From Gammaproteobacteria bacterium (GTDB taxonomy: Bacteria > Pseudomonadota > Gammaproteobacteria > UBA6429 > Thiohalophilaceae), in NCBI GenBank assembly GCA_023135195.1, contig JAGLTQ010000061.1, positions 1 to 35,842 of the forward strand: 35,842 nucleotides of DNA. The letters are read 5' to 3'. Every line of letters starts with the position of its first letter. The stretch's first letter is position 1. Shown one piece after another: positions 6,767-15,721 of this stretch. The notes beneath the pieces were generated by a model, which searched no databases, was not told the origin of the DNA, and saw only the letters and a list, made by a program, of their open reading frames with translations. Position numbers and translations under genes: made by a program.

Positions 6767-8275
6767 CTATTTATACTTTTCTAACACCTCTGGCTCAGGA
6801 TATAAAACATCAAGCGCTACAGATTTTCCGTCTGCCTGCACAATACGACAATGCATCCGGGATAATTCCCGCGGATGTTTTACTCCACATGAATGCGCAA
6901 TTAAACCTAGACCATAATGTATTTTTTCTACAAAGTTTTTAACCCGTACAGATTTTTCTTCTACATCTAAACCTTTTTGCAAACCTTTGTTATGTGTCGT
7001 GATTCCAGTAGGACAAGTATTCTTATTACATTTTAATGCCTGAATACATCCTAAAGAAAACATAAAACCACGCGCAGAAGTAATAAAGTCAGCGCCACTA
7101 CACAAAGCCCATGCAACACCGGATGGTGTTATCAATTTACCTGATACGATAATTCGAATACGATCACGTAAACCATACTGCGATAAAATATCAACCAGCA
7201 TGGGCAAAGATTCTTTAATAGGCAGACCAACATCATCCATTAATGGCATAGGTGCAGCACCGGTTCCGCCATCACAACTATCAAGGGTTATAAAATCCGG
7301 AGCACACTCAGTACCACACTGCTGAATTTCTTCACACATTTGTATTAACCAACCATAAGCTCCCATTACGGCTTTAAAACCTGTTGGTTTTCCTGTGACC
7401 TCACGTACGTGTTTTATAAAAGCCAGTAACTCGCTGATGTTACTAATCTCAGGATGACGATTCGGTGATATAGAATCTTTACCCGCTTCGATACCACGAA
7501 TTTTTGCAATCTCCGGAGTAACTTTTGCTCCGGGTAAAATTCCGCCCTTACCCGGTTTGGCACCCTGGCTCATTTTAATTTCAAACATTTTTAGTTGTGA
7601 GATGTTGGCTATTTCACGCAACTTATTATCATCAAGTTTTCCATCTGCCGTACGCACACCGTATTTTGCAGTGCCTATTTGCATCACAAGATCGCAGCCC
7701 CCTTCCAGATGATGTTTTGATAGCCCACCTTCACCGGTGTTCATCCAGCATCCTGCTAATTTTGCACCTTTGGATAAAGCACGAACGGCAGGTTTTGATA
7801 TCGCACCAAAACTCATACCCGATATGTTTATTACCGAGCCTGCTGCATACGGTTCCCTGCAATGTGGCCCAATAATAACAGTCGGTGCAGAAGTCGCATG
7901 TTCATCTAAGGTAGGAAAAGGACAGTTAATAAATAAGGGTGTGCCCGGAGGTGTCAGGTTTTTAGTTGAACCAAACGCCATGGTGTTATCAATGGCTCTG
8001 GAAGATTTATTTACCCATTCTCGTTCCGCACGGTTAAACGGCATTTCTTCACGATCCATGGCGAAAAAATATTGTCTAAAAAACTCACCCAGGGTACTGA
8101 ACAAATAACGAAAGCGCCCTATAACAGGATAATTGCGCCGGATTGCATCTTTAGTTTGGGAAATATCTGCAATAAATAAAAGTACGATAATAAAAACAAT
8201 AAACCCCACCATAAAAATAAAGAGGGAGGAGAGGAAATCTAAACCTTGAGTCGTAATCTCAGATAATGGCGACAT
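6767..8275 (-). CDS. Membrane-anchored FMN-binding glutamate synthase-like protein (GltB central/FMN domain)
   Basis: A 502-residue protein carrying only the FMN/synthase domain of the large glutamate synthase subunit, preceded by one transmembrane helix (about residues 14-36) and a short basic linker. There is no glutaminase domain. FMN-barrel blocks are visible: GAISKPAVRALSKGA, NTGEGG, QIGTAKYGVR, KMSQGAKPGKGG, LDSCDGGTGA, and ISARGF-like SARGFMF. Cysteines 410, 416 and 421 (C-x5-C-x4-C) match the 3Fe-4S spacing of GltB. I start at the ATG at 8273-8275, with AAGG 9 nt upstream; an upstream in-frame ATG at 8386 adds 37 residues lacking family likeness. Stand-alone versions are common, but their true substrate and electron donor are unsettled. 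Confidence 0.85.
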   Translation of the reverse strand: MSPLSEITTQGLDFLSSLFIFMVGFIVFIIVLLFIADISQTKDAIRRNYPVIGRFRYLFSTLGEFFRQYFFAMDREEMPFNRAEREWVNKSSRAIDNTMAFGSTKNLTPPGTPLFINCPFPTLDEHATSAPTVIIGPHCREPYAAGSVINISGMSFGAISKPAVRALSKGAKLAGCWMNTGEGGLSKHHLEGGCDLVMQIGTAKYGVRTADGKLDDNKLREIANISQLKMFEIKMSQGAKPGKGGILPGAKVTPEIAKIRGIEAGKDSISPNRHPEISNISELLAFIKHVREVTGKPTGFKAVMGAYGWLIQMCEEIQQCGTECAPDFITLDSCDGGTGAAPMPLMDDVGLPIKESLPMLVDILSQYGLRDRIRIIVSGKLITPSGVAWALCSGADFITSARGFMFSLGCIQALKCNKNTCPTGITTHNKGLQKGLDVEEKSVRVKNFVEKIHYGLGLIAHSCGVKHPRELSRMHCRIVQADGKSVALDVLYPEPEVLEKYK

Positions 8276-8450
8276 GCTGTTAACCTTTTTTTTGATTATT
8301 ATAAAATGGCTATTTAAATTAGACGTAAATACATGACAGTGAAAACATCTTATAAGTTCACTGTTTATAAGGAAGGTATATGTCAAATACCCTTCTTATA
8401 TTAAAGGTTAAATTAGTTTATATATAAGCAAATTCTGATGCTTTTTTCGT

Positions 8451-8456
8451 TATAAT
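8451..8456 (+). promoter_or_regulatory. Consensus -10 hexamer upstream of the unknown gene at 8497
   Basis: A perfect TATAAT lies 40 nt before the chosen ATG and is followed by GGCCGACC, a GC-rich start region. No good -35 hexamer is seen at 16-18 nt, so the promoter may rely on an activator or the AT-rich upstream tract. Confidence 0.45.
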
Positions 8457-8496
8457 GGCCGACCCGATTTTTAGATAGTGGATGCAGGAGTTTTAC

Positions 8497-9204
8497 ATGA
8501 GCGAATCAAATACCCCTAGCGCAGCGAATACCCTTAGCGCAGCTTTATCTGGTGATGAACGCCAGGCATTAGCTGATCAGCTGGTAAGTTATCAGGACAA
8601 ACTTAAATCTTTACCTGCAGACAGTAGTGACCTCGAACGAGCATTAGTTCAATTAGATATTTCTGAACTGTTACTGGCATTAGACCAGAAAGAAGATGCA
8701 TGGAATCAGGCTCGCTCAACTTTCAACACATTTATTGAAACAGAAGAATGGCAACATGCTGTTGAAGCATGCAATGTCATGTATCAAACAGAACAACCTG
8801 CTTCGATTGTTGCATTAGGTCATGGTGTTTGGTTAGCTGTAACCTATCCTATTGAAGCAGATACCTCGGTTGCAGTTCTAAATCATATTGTTGATGAAAC
8901 CCCTGCTGATTCAGATGGTGCTGCAGTAGCCGCAATGGTGGGTTATTACATTGCAGACATCCGCTCAACAGATGAAAATCATGACAGCATGACATTTTTA
9001 GCTAAAACAATTTTAGGTAATGTTGCTAAACGTCATAGTAATGTGCAAACACAAAAAGAAATGGATGCCTGGTTATTCAAACTTGAACTTAACGATCCGG
9101 CAGTCTTTCTGCCCCGCTTATCATTAGTGGTCAATTCTATTGTTGGGGAAGAAAGCTGGTGGTTTGATCGTGATGCTTTACGCTCACACCTCCCTATCAA
9201 TTAA
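8497..9204 (+). CDS. Conserved-looking protein of unknown function
   Basis: I do not recognise this 235-residue acidic, largely helical protein. I chose the ATG at 8497 because AGGAG lies 6 nt upstream; the in-frame ATG at 8482 would place that site inside the gene. The N-terminal third has a heptad-like pattern (LADQLVSYQDKLKSLPADSSDLERALVQL). The middle has ALDQKEDAWNQARSTFNTF and EEWQHAVEACNVMYQ, which look like helical-repeat (TPR-like) pairs, but no motif is diagnostic. There is no signal peptide or membrane segment. It is followed 62 nt later by the DUF2058 gene on the same strand. Confidence 0.75.
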   Translation: MSESNTPSAANTLSAALSGDERQALADQLVSYQDKLKSLPADSSDLERALVQLDISELLLALDQKEDAWNQARSTFNTFIETEEWQHAVEACNVMYQTEQPASIVALGHGVWLAVTYPIEADTSVAVLNHIVDETPADSDGAAVAAMVGYYIADIRSTDENHDSMTFLAKTILGNVAKRHSNVQTQKEMDAWLFKLELNDPAVFLPRLSLVVNSIVGEESWWFDRDALRSHLPIN

Positions 9205-9266
9205 AAACCATTTCTCGCTATCCGTGAAAGCGATTTTATATAATCTAAATAAACAACGAGATAAAC

Positions 9267-9809
9267 ATGGGTAATCCTTTTCAAGATCAGTTTCTTAAAG
9301 CCGGCGTAGTAACGAAGCAACAAGTCAAAAAAGCGCAATCAGTATCGAATAAAAAGAAAAAGGAACAGCGTTCAAAGAAGAATACTGCTGTTGACGAAAA
9401 TAAACTTAAAGCTCAACAAGCAGCTAAAGACAAAGCTGATCACGATAAAGCATTAAACCTGCGTAAAGAAGAACAAGCTAAACAAAAAGCCACTTCGTCA
9501 GAAATAGATCAACTGATCAAAACAAACTGTGTAAAGCGAAATGATGAATATGACATCATCTATAACTTTGAACATCGTAAAAAAGTTAACCGTATTTATG
9601 TTAACGCTGAAATAAAACAACAAGTTATCGATGGTAAGTTAGGGATTGCTCGTATAGAAGGTCGTTACGAACTCATTCCTAAAATAATTGCTGAAAAAAT
9701 TCAGCAACGAAATGAAAAACGCGTTATTTTATTCGAGAAAGAAGAACAGGTAATTGATGAGAATGATCCTTACGCAGAGTTTCAGGTACCTGATGACCTG
9801 ACTTGGTAA
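9267..9809 (+). CDS. DUF2058 (YaiL-like) protein
   Basis: A 180-residue protein matching E. coli YaiL along its length. It opens with FQDQFLKAGVVTKQQVKKA and a highly basic coiled-coil stretch to about residue 75. A folded C-terminal part follows (IYNFEHRKKVNRIYVN, QQVIDGKLGIARIEGRYELIP) and it closes with DPYAEFQVPDDLTW, the family hallmark. YaiL-type proteins have been reported as nucleoprotein or polysome associated, so an RNA or ribosome-linked role is plausible but unproven. It ends 18 bp from the convergent aldehyde dehydrogenase gene. Confidence 0.9.
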   Translation: MGNPFQDQFLKAGVVTKQQVKKAQSVSNKKKKEQRSKKNTAVDENKLKAQQAAKDKADHDKALNLRKEEQAKQKATSSEIDQLIKTNCVKRNDEYDIIYNFEHRKKVNRIYVNAEIKQQVIDGKLGIARIEGRYELIPKIIAEKIQQRNEKRVILFEKEEQVIDENDPYAEFQVPDDLTW

Positions 9810-9827
9810 AACTTGGTTTGGTAAAAC

Positions 9828-11237
9828 TTACTTTAAAAGCCATTTAACAATATCCAGCTTATATTTTTTATAGGGCGGATATAATAATGAAAAATGATCA
9901 AACCAGGTCACCGGCTTAAATATACTTTTCGTATGAGAAAAACATTCAAAACCTGCCAAGCCGTGATAACTCCCTATTCCACTGTCACCAACACCACCAA
10001 AAGGTAAATTGAAATTTCCCAAATGCTGCAAACAATGATTTACGCAGCCGCCTCCGAACTGAAGGTTTGAAATAAATTTTTCCTGTATTATTTTACTTTC
10101 ACTAAAAATATAACCTGCCAGTGGATGCTGTGAGAGCTCACTGATCACCTCAAAAGCGTCTTCAATATTTTCATACTCCAAAACAGGAAGAATTGGCCCA
10201 AATATTTCATCTTGCATAACTTCATCGCCGGGCACGATACCAGTCATTACTGTCGGCGCAATAAATTTACTCGCTTTATCTGAGTATCCGCCCACAACAA
10301 CTTTATCTTGATCAATAAGTTCAATTAATCGAGCATGATGATGTTTGCTAACAATTCGACCATAATCATCTGATAATGATGCATCTTCACCATATATTTC
10401 AATAATTCGCTGTTTAAGTTTACCAAGGAATTTTTCTTTAATACTTTTATGAACCATGACAAAGTCAGGAGCGACACAGGTCTGCCCGGCATTCATAAAC
10501 TTTCCATAAACAATACGCTTCACGGCAATATCAAGATTTGCATCTTTATCAACAACACAAGGACTCTTACCGCCTAACTCCAGGGTAACCGGTGTTAATT
10601 TTTTTGCCGCGGCACTCATCACTATCGAGCCAACCCGGGGACTGCCGGTAAAGAAAATATGATTAAATTTTTGTTCTAACAAAAGAGTTGTTTCGGGAAT
10701 CTCACCTTCGATATAAGCCACATAGTCAGATTCAAAAGTTTCATCGACAATGTTTTTAATAATCAAACTAACATTAGGCGTTAATTCAGATGTTTTTATA
10801 ACAGCCGTATTGCCTGCCGCAATAGCAGCGATTAACGGAGCAAAGGTTAAGCCAAAAGGATAATTAAAGGGTGAGATAATTAAATTCACACCCAGCGGAC
10901 TATAAAGTTTTTTACTTGTTGCTGGCCACATTATTAATGGAGTTTTAACCCTTTTGGGCTTCATCCATTTTTTCAGGTTTTTAATTGTGTCACTTAAATC
11001 AAGAAGAACGAATCCTGTTTCAGTAAGGTATGATTCGAATTCAGACTTACCTAAATCTATTTTAAAAGCACGAATAAATTCATCTTCATGTTTTCTTATT
11101 GCGGCTTTTAGTTTCTTTAGTTGTTCGATCCTGAATTCATAAGAGAAGGTAGAAGATGATTTAAAAAAATCGTGTTGAGATTTAACAATATCAATTATTT
11201 TTTGTTCGTTATTATTAGACATGTTTATGCTTGTCAT
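9828..11237 (-). CDS. Aldehyde dehydrogenase, ALDH3-like family
   Basis: NAD(P)-dependent oxidation of an aldehyde to the acid. The 469-residue protein shows the Rossmann FTGSP loop (196-200), the general base E220 in TLELGGKSP, and the nucleophile C254 in GQTCVAPD. The C-terminal GSYHGLAGFECFSHTKSIF is typical of class 3 and coniferyl-aldehyde-type enzymes. The substrate could be a long-chain or aromatic aldehyde; the sequence does not decide. The start is uncertain: ATG at 11237 overlaps the upstream HD-GYP gene by 23 nt, ATG at 11222 (MSNNNEQ) by 8 nt, and neither has a strong ribosome-binding site. Either way translation is probably coupled to the HD-GYP gene. Confidence 0.93.
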   Translation of the reverse strand: MTSINMSNNNEQKIIDIVKSQHDFFKSSSTFSYEFRIEQLKKLKAAIRKHEDEFIRAFKIDLGKSEFESYLTETGFVLLDLSDTIKNLKKWMKPKRVKTPLIMWPATSKKLYSPLGVNLIISPFNYPFGLTFAPLIAAIAAGNTAVIKTSELTPNVSLIIKNIVDETFESDYVAYIEGEIPETTLLLEQKFNHIFFTGSPRVGSIVMSAAAKKLTPVTLELGGKSPCVVDKDANLDIAVKRIVYGKFMNAGQTCVAPDFVMVHKSIKEKFLGKLKQRIIEIYGEDASLSDDYGRIVSKHHHARLIELIDQDKVVVGGYSDKASKFIAPTVMTGIVPGDEVMQDEIFGPILPVLEYENIEDAFEVISELSQHPLAGYIFSESKIIQEKFISNLQFGGGCVNHCLQHLGNFNLPFGGVGDSGIGSYHGLAGFECFSHTKSIFKPVTWFDHFSLLYPPYKKYKLDIVKWLLK

Positions 11238-13179
11238 ATACTTCCATTATTTGTGGTAAAGCGCTGTTAAATGCTTTAACAACATCAGGATCAAAATGCT
11301 TACCCGACTCATCATCAATCAATTTTAATGCTTTTTCAACAGGCCATGCTTCTTTATAAGGACGCCGCGACGTTAAGGCATCAAATACATCCGCAAGAGC
11401 AACTATACGCGCAGATAAAGGAATCTCCTGCCCTTTACGTTGATAGGGATAACCCGTGCCATCATATTTTTCATGATGCCCTTCTGCTATCTCAATGCCA
11501 ATTTTAAACATTGAGTATCCTGCCTGATTAACCTGACTTTCACATTTACGTAATACATCTGCGCCGATCACCGGATGCTTTCTCATTTCTATCCATTGTT
11601 CATCCGATAGCTTGCCTGGTTTTAATAAAATACCATCCTCAATACCTACCTTACCAATATCATGCATAGGGGCAAAATGATAAACATGACGTGCATAACT
11701 GCTTTTGTATTCCCCCTGATAAATACCGGCATCATAAAGCTCTTTTGCCAGAATGTAGGAATACAAACTCATTCTAACAAGATGATCGCCTGTTTCCGGA
11801 TCTCGACTTTCTGCAAGCTTCGCTAATCCTTCAACTGCCGATACCACGAGGCTTTCCATTCCAATAGAACGGTCAAAAGCATGACTCACCTGTGAAGTAA
11901 TATTAGTGAGTAGTTCTCTATGAGATGTCCGATAGGCATTTTCTGTTCGAGTCACAAAAACCAATAATGCTCTTTCATCCCCACTAATACATAAGGGAAA
12001 AACGATCATTGATTTCATATTCATTTGCACCAGGTTAATAAAAAAGGAATCATCTCCATTATATTTTTTCAATTCTTCTTTAAGGTTATCAAAACTAATG
12101 ACTTTGTTTTCATTAAATACGTTTTGAATAACCGGATGTAATATTGAAACAATATCACCTTCTTTCAATATTTGTTCTTCTTTGGAATAAATATGCCCTA
12201 CCACCATATGTTGTTGTGATACATCCATTCTTAACATGGCTACCCATTCAATGGGCAAAAGACCATTAAACTCTTCATATATGAACTTAATAATTTCATC
12301 CAGATTTGTAGCCTGATAAATACGGTCGGTTAAACTAAATAATGAATGTAATCTAGCGGTTAAGCGGTTAAAGCTTTGCGTTAACTTACCCAGTTCTTCT
12401 GTATTACTTACTTCAATTTGATGAGTTAAATCTCCCTGAGCGACACGCTGAAAAGCATCTACCGTCATGGCCATAGGTTTGAAGACTTTTTTATAGACTA
12501 CAATGAATATAGTAATCGCAATAAGTAGTGAAAGAAGAATCGATATCTGGTTTAACCAGGTTATTTGTTTTAACTTATACTCCATCATATTTCGAAACGC
12601 AGCTGTAAGATCTGTTGCAGCGAGCATTAAACTATCTTCATTGTATAAGACGTAATGCGCTGCTGCTTCAAGTCGAGGTTCTTTTAAATTTGTTCCTAAC
12701 TCTTTATATAACCCGCTCTTAAAATCATCCCAAAACTTCGCAGCCTCAACCAGTTCATTTCGCGCTTCTTTATTCCATGTGCAATAAATAGGATCGTATT
12801 GTTCTGATATTTTTGGAATGCTTTTATTATTTTTACGTACGGAAAGAAAGTCATTCTGAAAAAGTTCTGGTGCAAGTTTACGCGCCTTAAAGGATTCAAT
12901 TATTTTATCGTAACGGGCGATCAACATTTGTAACTGCTGATGGTATAGTTTTACATCCCTGTAATAACTGTCATAATTTCTGGGGGCATTATCGGCATAT
13001 GATGCGCTGTTATTAACAATTAACTGACTAATGACTCTTAGCTGTCCAGAGAGATTTAAAATCAGATAATCATGTTTTCGCAGATCGAGTAAAAAAAGCG
13101 TACTTGAAACAATAGCAACCAGCACAAAAAACTGAATACCTAACGCTGTTCCAATTTGTACTTTTAATGATCGAAACAA
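11215..13179 (-). CDS. Membrane sensor with PilJ-like input, HAMP, GAF-like and HD-GYP domains (c-di-GMP phosphodiesterase)
   Basis: A 654-residue inner-membrane protein predicted to degrade c-di-GMP. Order: TM1 (about 12-30); a periplasmic PilJ/NIT-like helical sensor (NLSGQLRVISQLIVNN); TM2 (about 203-225); HAMP (226-280); a GAF-like region (about 290-440); HD-GYP (about 460-640). The catalytic signatures are complete: HDIGK from residue 506 and HHEKYDGTGYP from 568. The start codon is TTG (13177-13179) with GGAG about 7 nt upstream; no ATG fits near the N-terminus. The 3' end overlaps the aldehyde dehydrogenase gene. The signal sensed is unknown. Confidence 0.93.
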   Translation of the reverse strand: MFRSLKVQIGTALGIQFFVLVAIVSSTLFLLDLRKHDYLILNLSGQLRVISQLIVNNSASYADNAPRNYDSYYRDVKLYHQQLQMLIARYDKIIESFKARKLAPELFQNDFLSVRKNNKSIPKISEQYDPIYCTWNKEARNELVEAAKFWDDFKSGLYKELGTNLKEPRLEAAAHYVLYNEDSLMLAATDLTAAFRNMMEYKLKQITWLNQISILLSLLIAITIFIVVYKKVFKPMAMTVDAFQRVAQGDLTHQIEVSNTEELGKLTQSFNRLTARLHSLFSLTDRIYQATNLDEIIKFIYEEFNGLLPIEWVAMLRMDVSQQHMVVGHIYSKEEQILKEGDIVSILHPVIQNVFNENKVISFDNLKEELKKYNGDDSFFINLVQMNMKSMIVFPLCISGDERALLVFVTRTENAYRTSHRELLTNITSQVSHAFDRSIGMESLVVSAVEGLAKLAESRDPETGDHLVRMSLYSYILAKELYDAGIYQGEYKSSYARHVYHFAPMHDIGKVGIEDGILLKPGKLSDEQWIEMRKHPVIGADVLRKCESQVNQAGYSMFKIGIEIAEGHHEKYDGTGYPYQRKGQEIPLSARIVALADVFDALTSRRPYKEAWPVEKALKLIDDESGKHFDPDVVKAFNSALPQIMEVYDKHKHV

Positions 13180-13386
13180 GACACTCTCCGAATATAATTC
13201 AACGACAAAATATTGACCTGATTATTCACTCAGTATGCTCTTATAATTAAAAAGAAGCTCATTTCTACATAGCTATATCGGAAACCACACCTAAAACTTT
13301 ATTAAGTTTAAATAAAAAGTGAAAAATATCCTTATTAAAAGACTTTTATGCCTGCAAAAATCAATATTCTGACATAAAATTAAGGT

Positions 13387-13719
13387 ATGACGAGTTTTAA
13401 AATAGTTAATGATGATGTCGGCGTTCGAGGATTACAGAAAGGCAATAAAACACCTGTAATTTCAGGTTCGGTTATGCCCGTGAAAGCAAGTAATCCGTTA
13501 CAAAAGTCTCCTGAAAATTTACCTATAAAACCCATCCAGACTGATCGTGGTGGTGGCCAACCTCATCATACAGAACGCAGACAGGTTGATAAACGTAGAA
13601 TTGATAATCCCGTTTTACTGGAGACTCGCAACCAACATGACCGTCGCACTAAAACAAAAAAAACAGATGACAGCGATGATGCCGTGCCAAAATTACATGG
13701 TGTTGATGAAATCGTTTAG
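13387..13719 (+). CDS. Small Arg/Lys-rich hypothetical protein
   Basis: A 110-residue, mostly disordered-looking hydrophilic protein with no signal peptide or membrane segment. I do not recognise a domain. Its clearest feature is a charged motif near residues 63-89: ERRQVDKRRIDNPVLLETR, then HDRR. Short double-arginine/PVLLETR/DRR motifs like this recur, as far as I recall, in other gammaproteobacterial small proteins, but I cannot verify it. The ribosome-binding site is poor (AAGG almost touching the ATG). It is divergent from the HD-GYP gene across 207 bp and ends 16 nt before a MITE-like element. Confidence 0.6.
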   Translation: MTSFKIVNDDVGVRGLQKGNKTPVISGSVMPVKASNPLQKSPENLPIKPIQTDRGGGQPHHTERRQVDKRRIDNPVLLETRNQHDRRTKTKKTDDSDDAVPKLHGVDEIV

Positions 13720-13735
13720 ACTTAATATTTAGATA

Positions 13736-14016
13736 TTAAATCCTTGCATGGACTGTGAGAGGTCAAAGAGCAAGGCGAGAGCCGACGAAAAATGTGAGTT
13801 TACATTAAGGCCGCTCACGCACTCCCTCGGTAATTGCTCCTGCATTACTCTACCTCCTACATCCGTGTAGTCGTGTGCTATGCGTTGAACGTCCTGTTCA
13901 TTGTAAATGAGCACCCAGGAGTATTTCCTCGTATTGTTTACAACAATACTCAGGGCACTTTTGAGGAGGTTATCAACGCAGCTATTTGGTTTCTCACTGT
14001 TCATGCATGGATTTAA
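13736..14016. mobile_element. MITE-like element with ~36-bp terminal inverted repeats
   Basis: The left terminus TTAAATCCTTGCATGGACTG and the right terminus on the opposite strand TTAAATCCATGCATGAACAG continue in parallel for about 36 bp, with 29 identities. Both ends carry TTAA. The 281-bp interior has no credible gene, but has a perfect 8-bp hairpin (GTATTGTT-TAC-AACAATAC, 13931-13949) and a Gly/Cys-poor 91-codon open frame that I treat as chance. The right end coincides with the stop codon of the pirin gene. No transposase is in the window, so it would be non-autonomous. Confidence 0.75.
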
Positions 14017-14750
14017 TCAACGAAGGGGCCATATTGGCGTATAGGTTCACCATGAGGTAATCCCATACACAACATGAAGTGACTTTCTGTTAACGCTTCA
14101 ATATCAAGCTCTTTGATTTTCTCAAAGAAATACGCTTCGCGTTCGTTTACTGTTTCTTTATTAACCTTAAGTTTACCATTAAGGATATAAATAAAACCTC
14201 TAAAACCTTCCGGTACGTTTTCGCTTAGCCTTGCAGCAGAATCAAGATTGACTCTTAAATAACGAACCGCTGTATGCAACTTTACCGGCGACTCATCACC
14301 AACGATAACGCGTATATGTCCGCCTTCAATGTCAAATTGAGGGATATTTTCTTCATCCACCTGTTGATAATCAGGATCAATTGTTTTTTTACTTTTAGCC
14401 AGGTTAATCCACAGTTGAATGCCATTGCTGTCTACTTCTGAGTCCGGCATTTCTGAATGCTCCAGTCCCCGGCCTGCGGTAAAACGTTGTGCGCCACCCG
14501 CTGTTACCCTTGATTGATTTCCAAGATTGTCTTTGTGTTCAAGGCTGCCTGTGAACATATAGGTTATGGCTTCGAAACCTCGATGTGGATGTGTTGGAAA
14601 GCCACGATCTGGCCCGAGATTAAAATTGTCCCATAAAACAAAAGGATCGTAGTTCATCATTTTACTGCTTACGGGGAAGAGGCGATGAACATCAACACCA
14701 TCACCTTCGCTCATTTCAACGGCGGGATGAATAAAAACATTACTGTCCAT
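14013..14750 (-). CDS. Pirin family protein (quercetin 2,3-dioxygenase-like)
   Basis: A 245-residue bicupin. The metal ligands of pirin are present: H54 and H56 in FPTHPHRGFE, and H98 and E100 in AGRGLEHSEMP. Bacterial pirins such as E. coli YhhW bind Fe or other divalent metals and can open quercetin in vitro; the cellular role is often linked to redox or stress. The start overlaps the upstream reductase stop by 1 nt (TAATG), so the two are translationally coupled. The TAA stop lies within the TTAA end of the adjacent MITE-like element. Confidence 0.93.
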   Translation of the reverse strand: MDSNVFIHPAVEMSEGDGVDVHRLFPVSSKMMNYDPFVLWDNFNLGPDRGFPTHPHRGFEAITYMFTGSLEHKDNLGNQSRVTAGGAQRFTAGRGLEHSEMPDSEVDSNGIQLWINLAKSKKTIDPDYQQVDEENIPQFDIEGGHIRVIVGDESPVKLHTAVRYLRVNLDSAARLSENVPEGFRGFIYILNGKLKVNKETVNEREAYFFEKIKELDIEALTESHFMLCMGLPHGEPIRQYGPFVD

Positions 14751-15709
14751 TATATTTTTTCTCTATTATGTTTTTGCATCAGGTCTTGTTCTGGACCTAA
14801 TGGTACGATTCTGGTTGAATTGATCATGTCGTGACTGCTGTAATAATGATATTTAATATGATCCAGGAACGTCGTATCAGCTACACCGGGCCACTGATAT
14901 AACTCCAGCATAAAATTATATAAATTAGGGTAATCATAAATCCGTTTTTTATTACATTTAAAATGACCAACATAAACTTCATCAAATCGTATTAAAGTGA
15001 CAAACAAACGCCAATCTGCTTCTGTTATTTTCTCACCGGTTAAATAACGTTTTTGACTTAATATTTTTTCCATTTCATCTAACGCATTAAATAAACGGTT
15101 ATAAGCTTTTTCGTAAAACTTTTGTGTTGTTGCAAATCCTGTGCGATAAACACCATTATTTATATTTTCATAAACAAGATTATTTACTTTATCAATTTCC
15201 ACTTGTTTTTCTTTTGGATAAAGATCCAACTTACGTGCATCTTCGTCCTCAATTAAATGATTAAATGCACTATTTAAAATTCGAATTATTTCCGATGATT
15301 CATTATTAACGATTGTTTCTTCTTTTTTATCCCATAAAACCGGCACGGTCACAATGCCACTGTAGTCTGCTTGCGCCTTGGTATAAATTTCATGCATACG
15401 TTTGAAGTTATATAAACTATCCCCTGTTGCTGCGGGAAAATCATCATTAAAATCCCAACCGTGGTTATCCATAAAAGGATGAACAACCGAGACGCTGATT
15501 ATATCTTCGAGTTTTTTCAACTTTCGAAATATCAAAGTACGATGAGCCCAAGGGCAAGCATAAGAAACATAAAGATGATAACGATCTTTTTCTGCTTCAT
15601 CGGCTGTTATCACGTTACGAAACTGAGAATCCTTTCTCACGTATTCGCCGTCTGCACTGACCTTATCGAACCAGTCTTCTTTTATCTCACCCTTGATTAA
15701 CAAGCTCAC
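14750..15709 (-). CDS. yqjG: Glutathionyl-hydroquinone reductase (YqjG/ECM4-like, Xi-class GST)
   Basis: A 319-residue glutathione transferase of the Omega/Xi type, which reduces glutathionyl-hydroquinones to hydroquinones using glutathione. The catalytic Cys52 sits in SYACPWAHRTLI. The WDKK-E--VNNESSEIIR glutathione-binding stretch, the FATTQKFYEKAYNRLF helix, and the C-terminal TEADWRLFVTLIRFDEVYVGHFKCNKK are characteristic of YqjG. The start is GTG (15707-15709) with AAGGA about 8 nt upstream. It lies 12 nt after the DoxX gene and overlaps pirin, forming a three-gene operon aimed at quinone or electrophile stress. Confidence 0.94.
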   Translation of the reverse strand: MSLLIKGEIKEDWFDKVSADGEYVRKDSQFRNVITADEAEKDRYHLYVSYACPWAHRTLIFRKLKKLEDIISVSVVHPFMDNHGWDFNDDFPAATGDSLYNFKRMHEIYTKAQADYSGIVTVPVLWDKKEETIVNNESSEIIRILNSAFNHLIEDEDARKLDLYPKEKQVEIDKVNNLVYENINNGVYRTGFATTQKFYEKAYNRLFNALDEMEKILSQKRYLTGEKITEADWRLFVTLIRFDEVYVGHFKCNKKRIYDYPNLYNFMLELYQWPGVADTTFLDHIKYHYYSSHDMINSTRIVPLGPEQDLMQKHNREKI

Positions 15710-15721
15710 AGTATTATTCCT

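Noticed and set aside
9215-9240. A weak TCGCT/AGCGA hairpin followed by a short T-run after the gene at 8497
   Set aside because: The stem is only 5 bp with a 9-nt loop, too weak to call a terminator.
13729-14004. A 91-codon minus-strand frame inside the MITE-like element
   Set aside because: It spans the terminal repeats and internal hairpin, has no ribosome site and no domain, so it is a by-product of the element.
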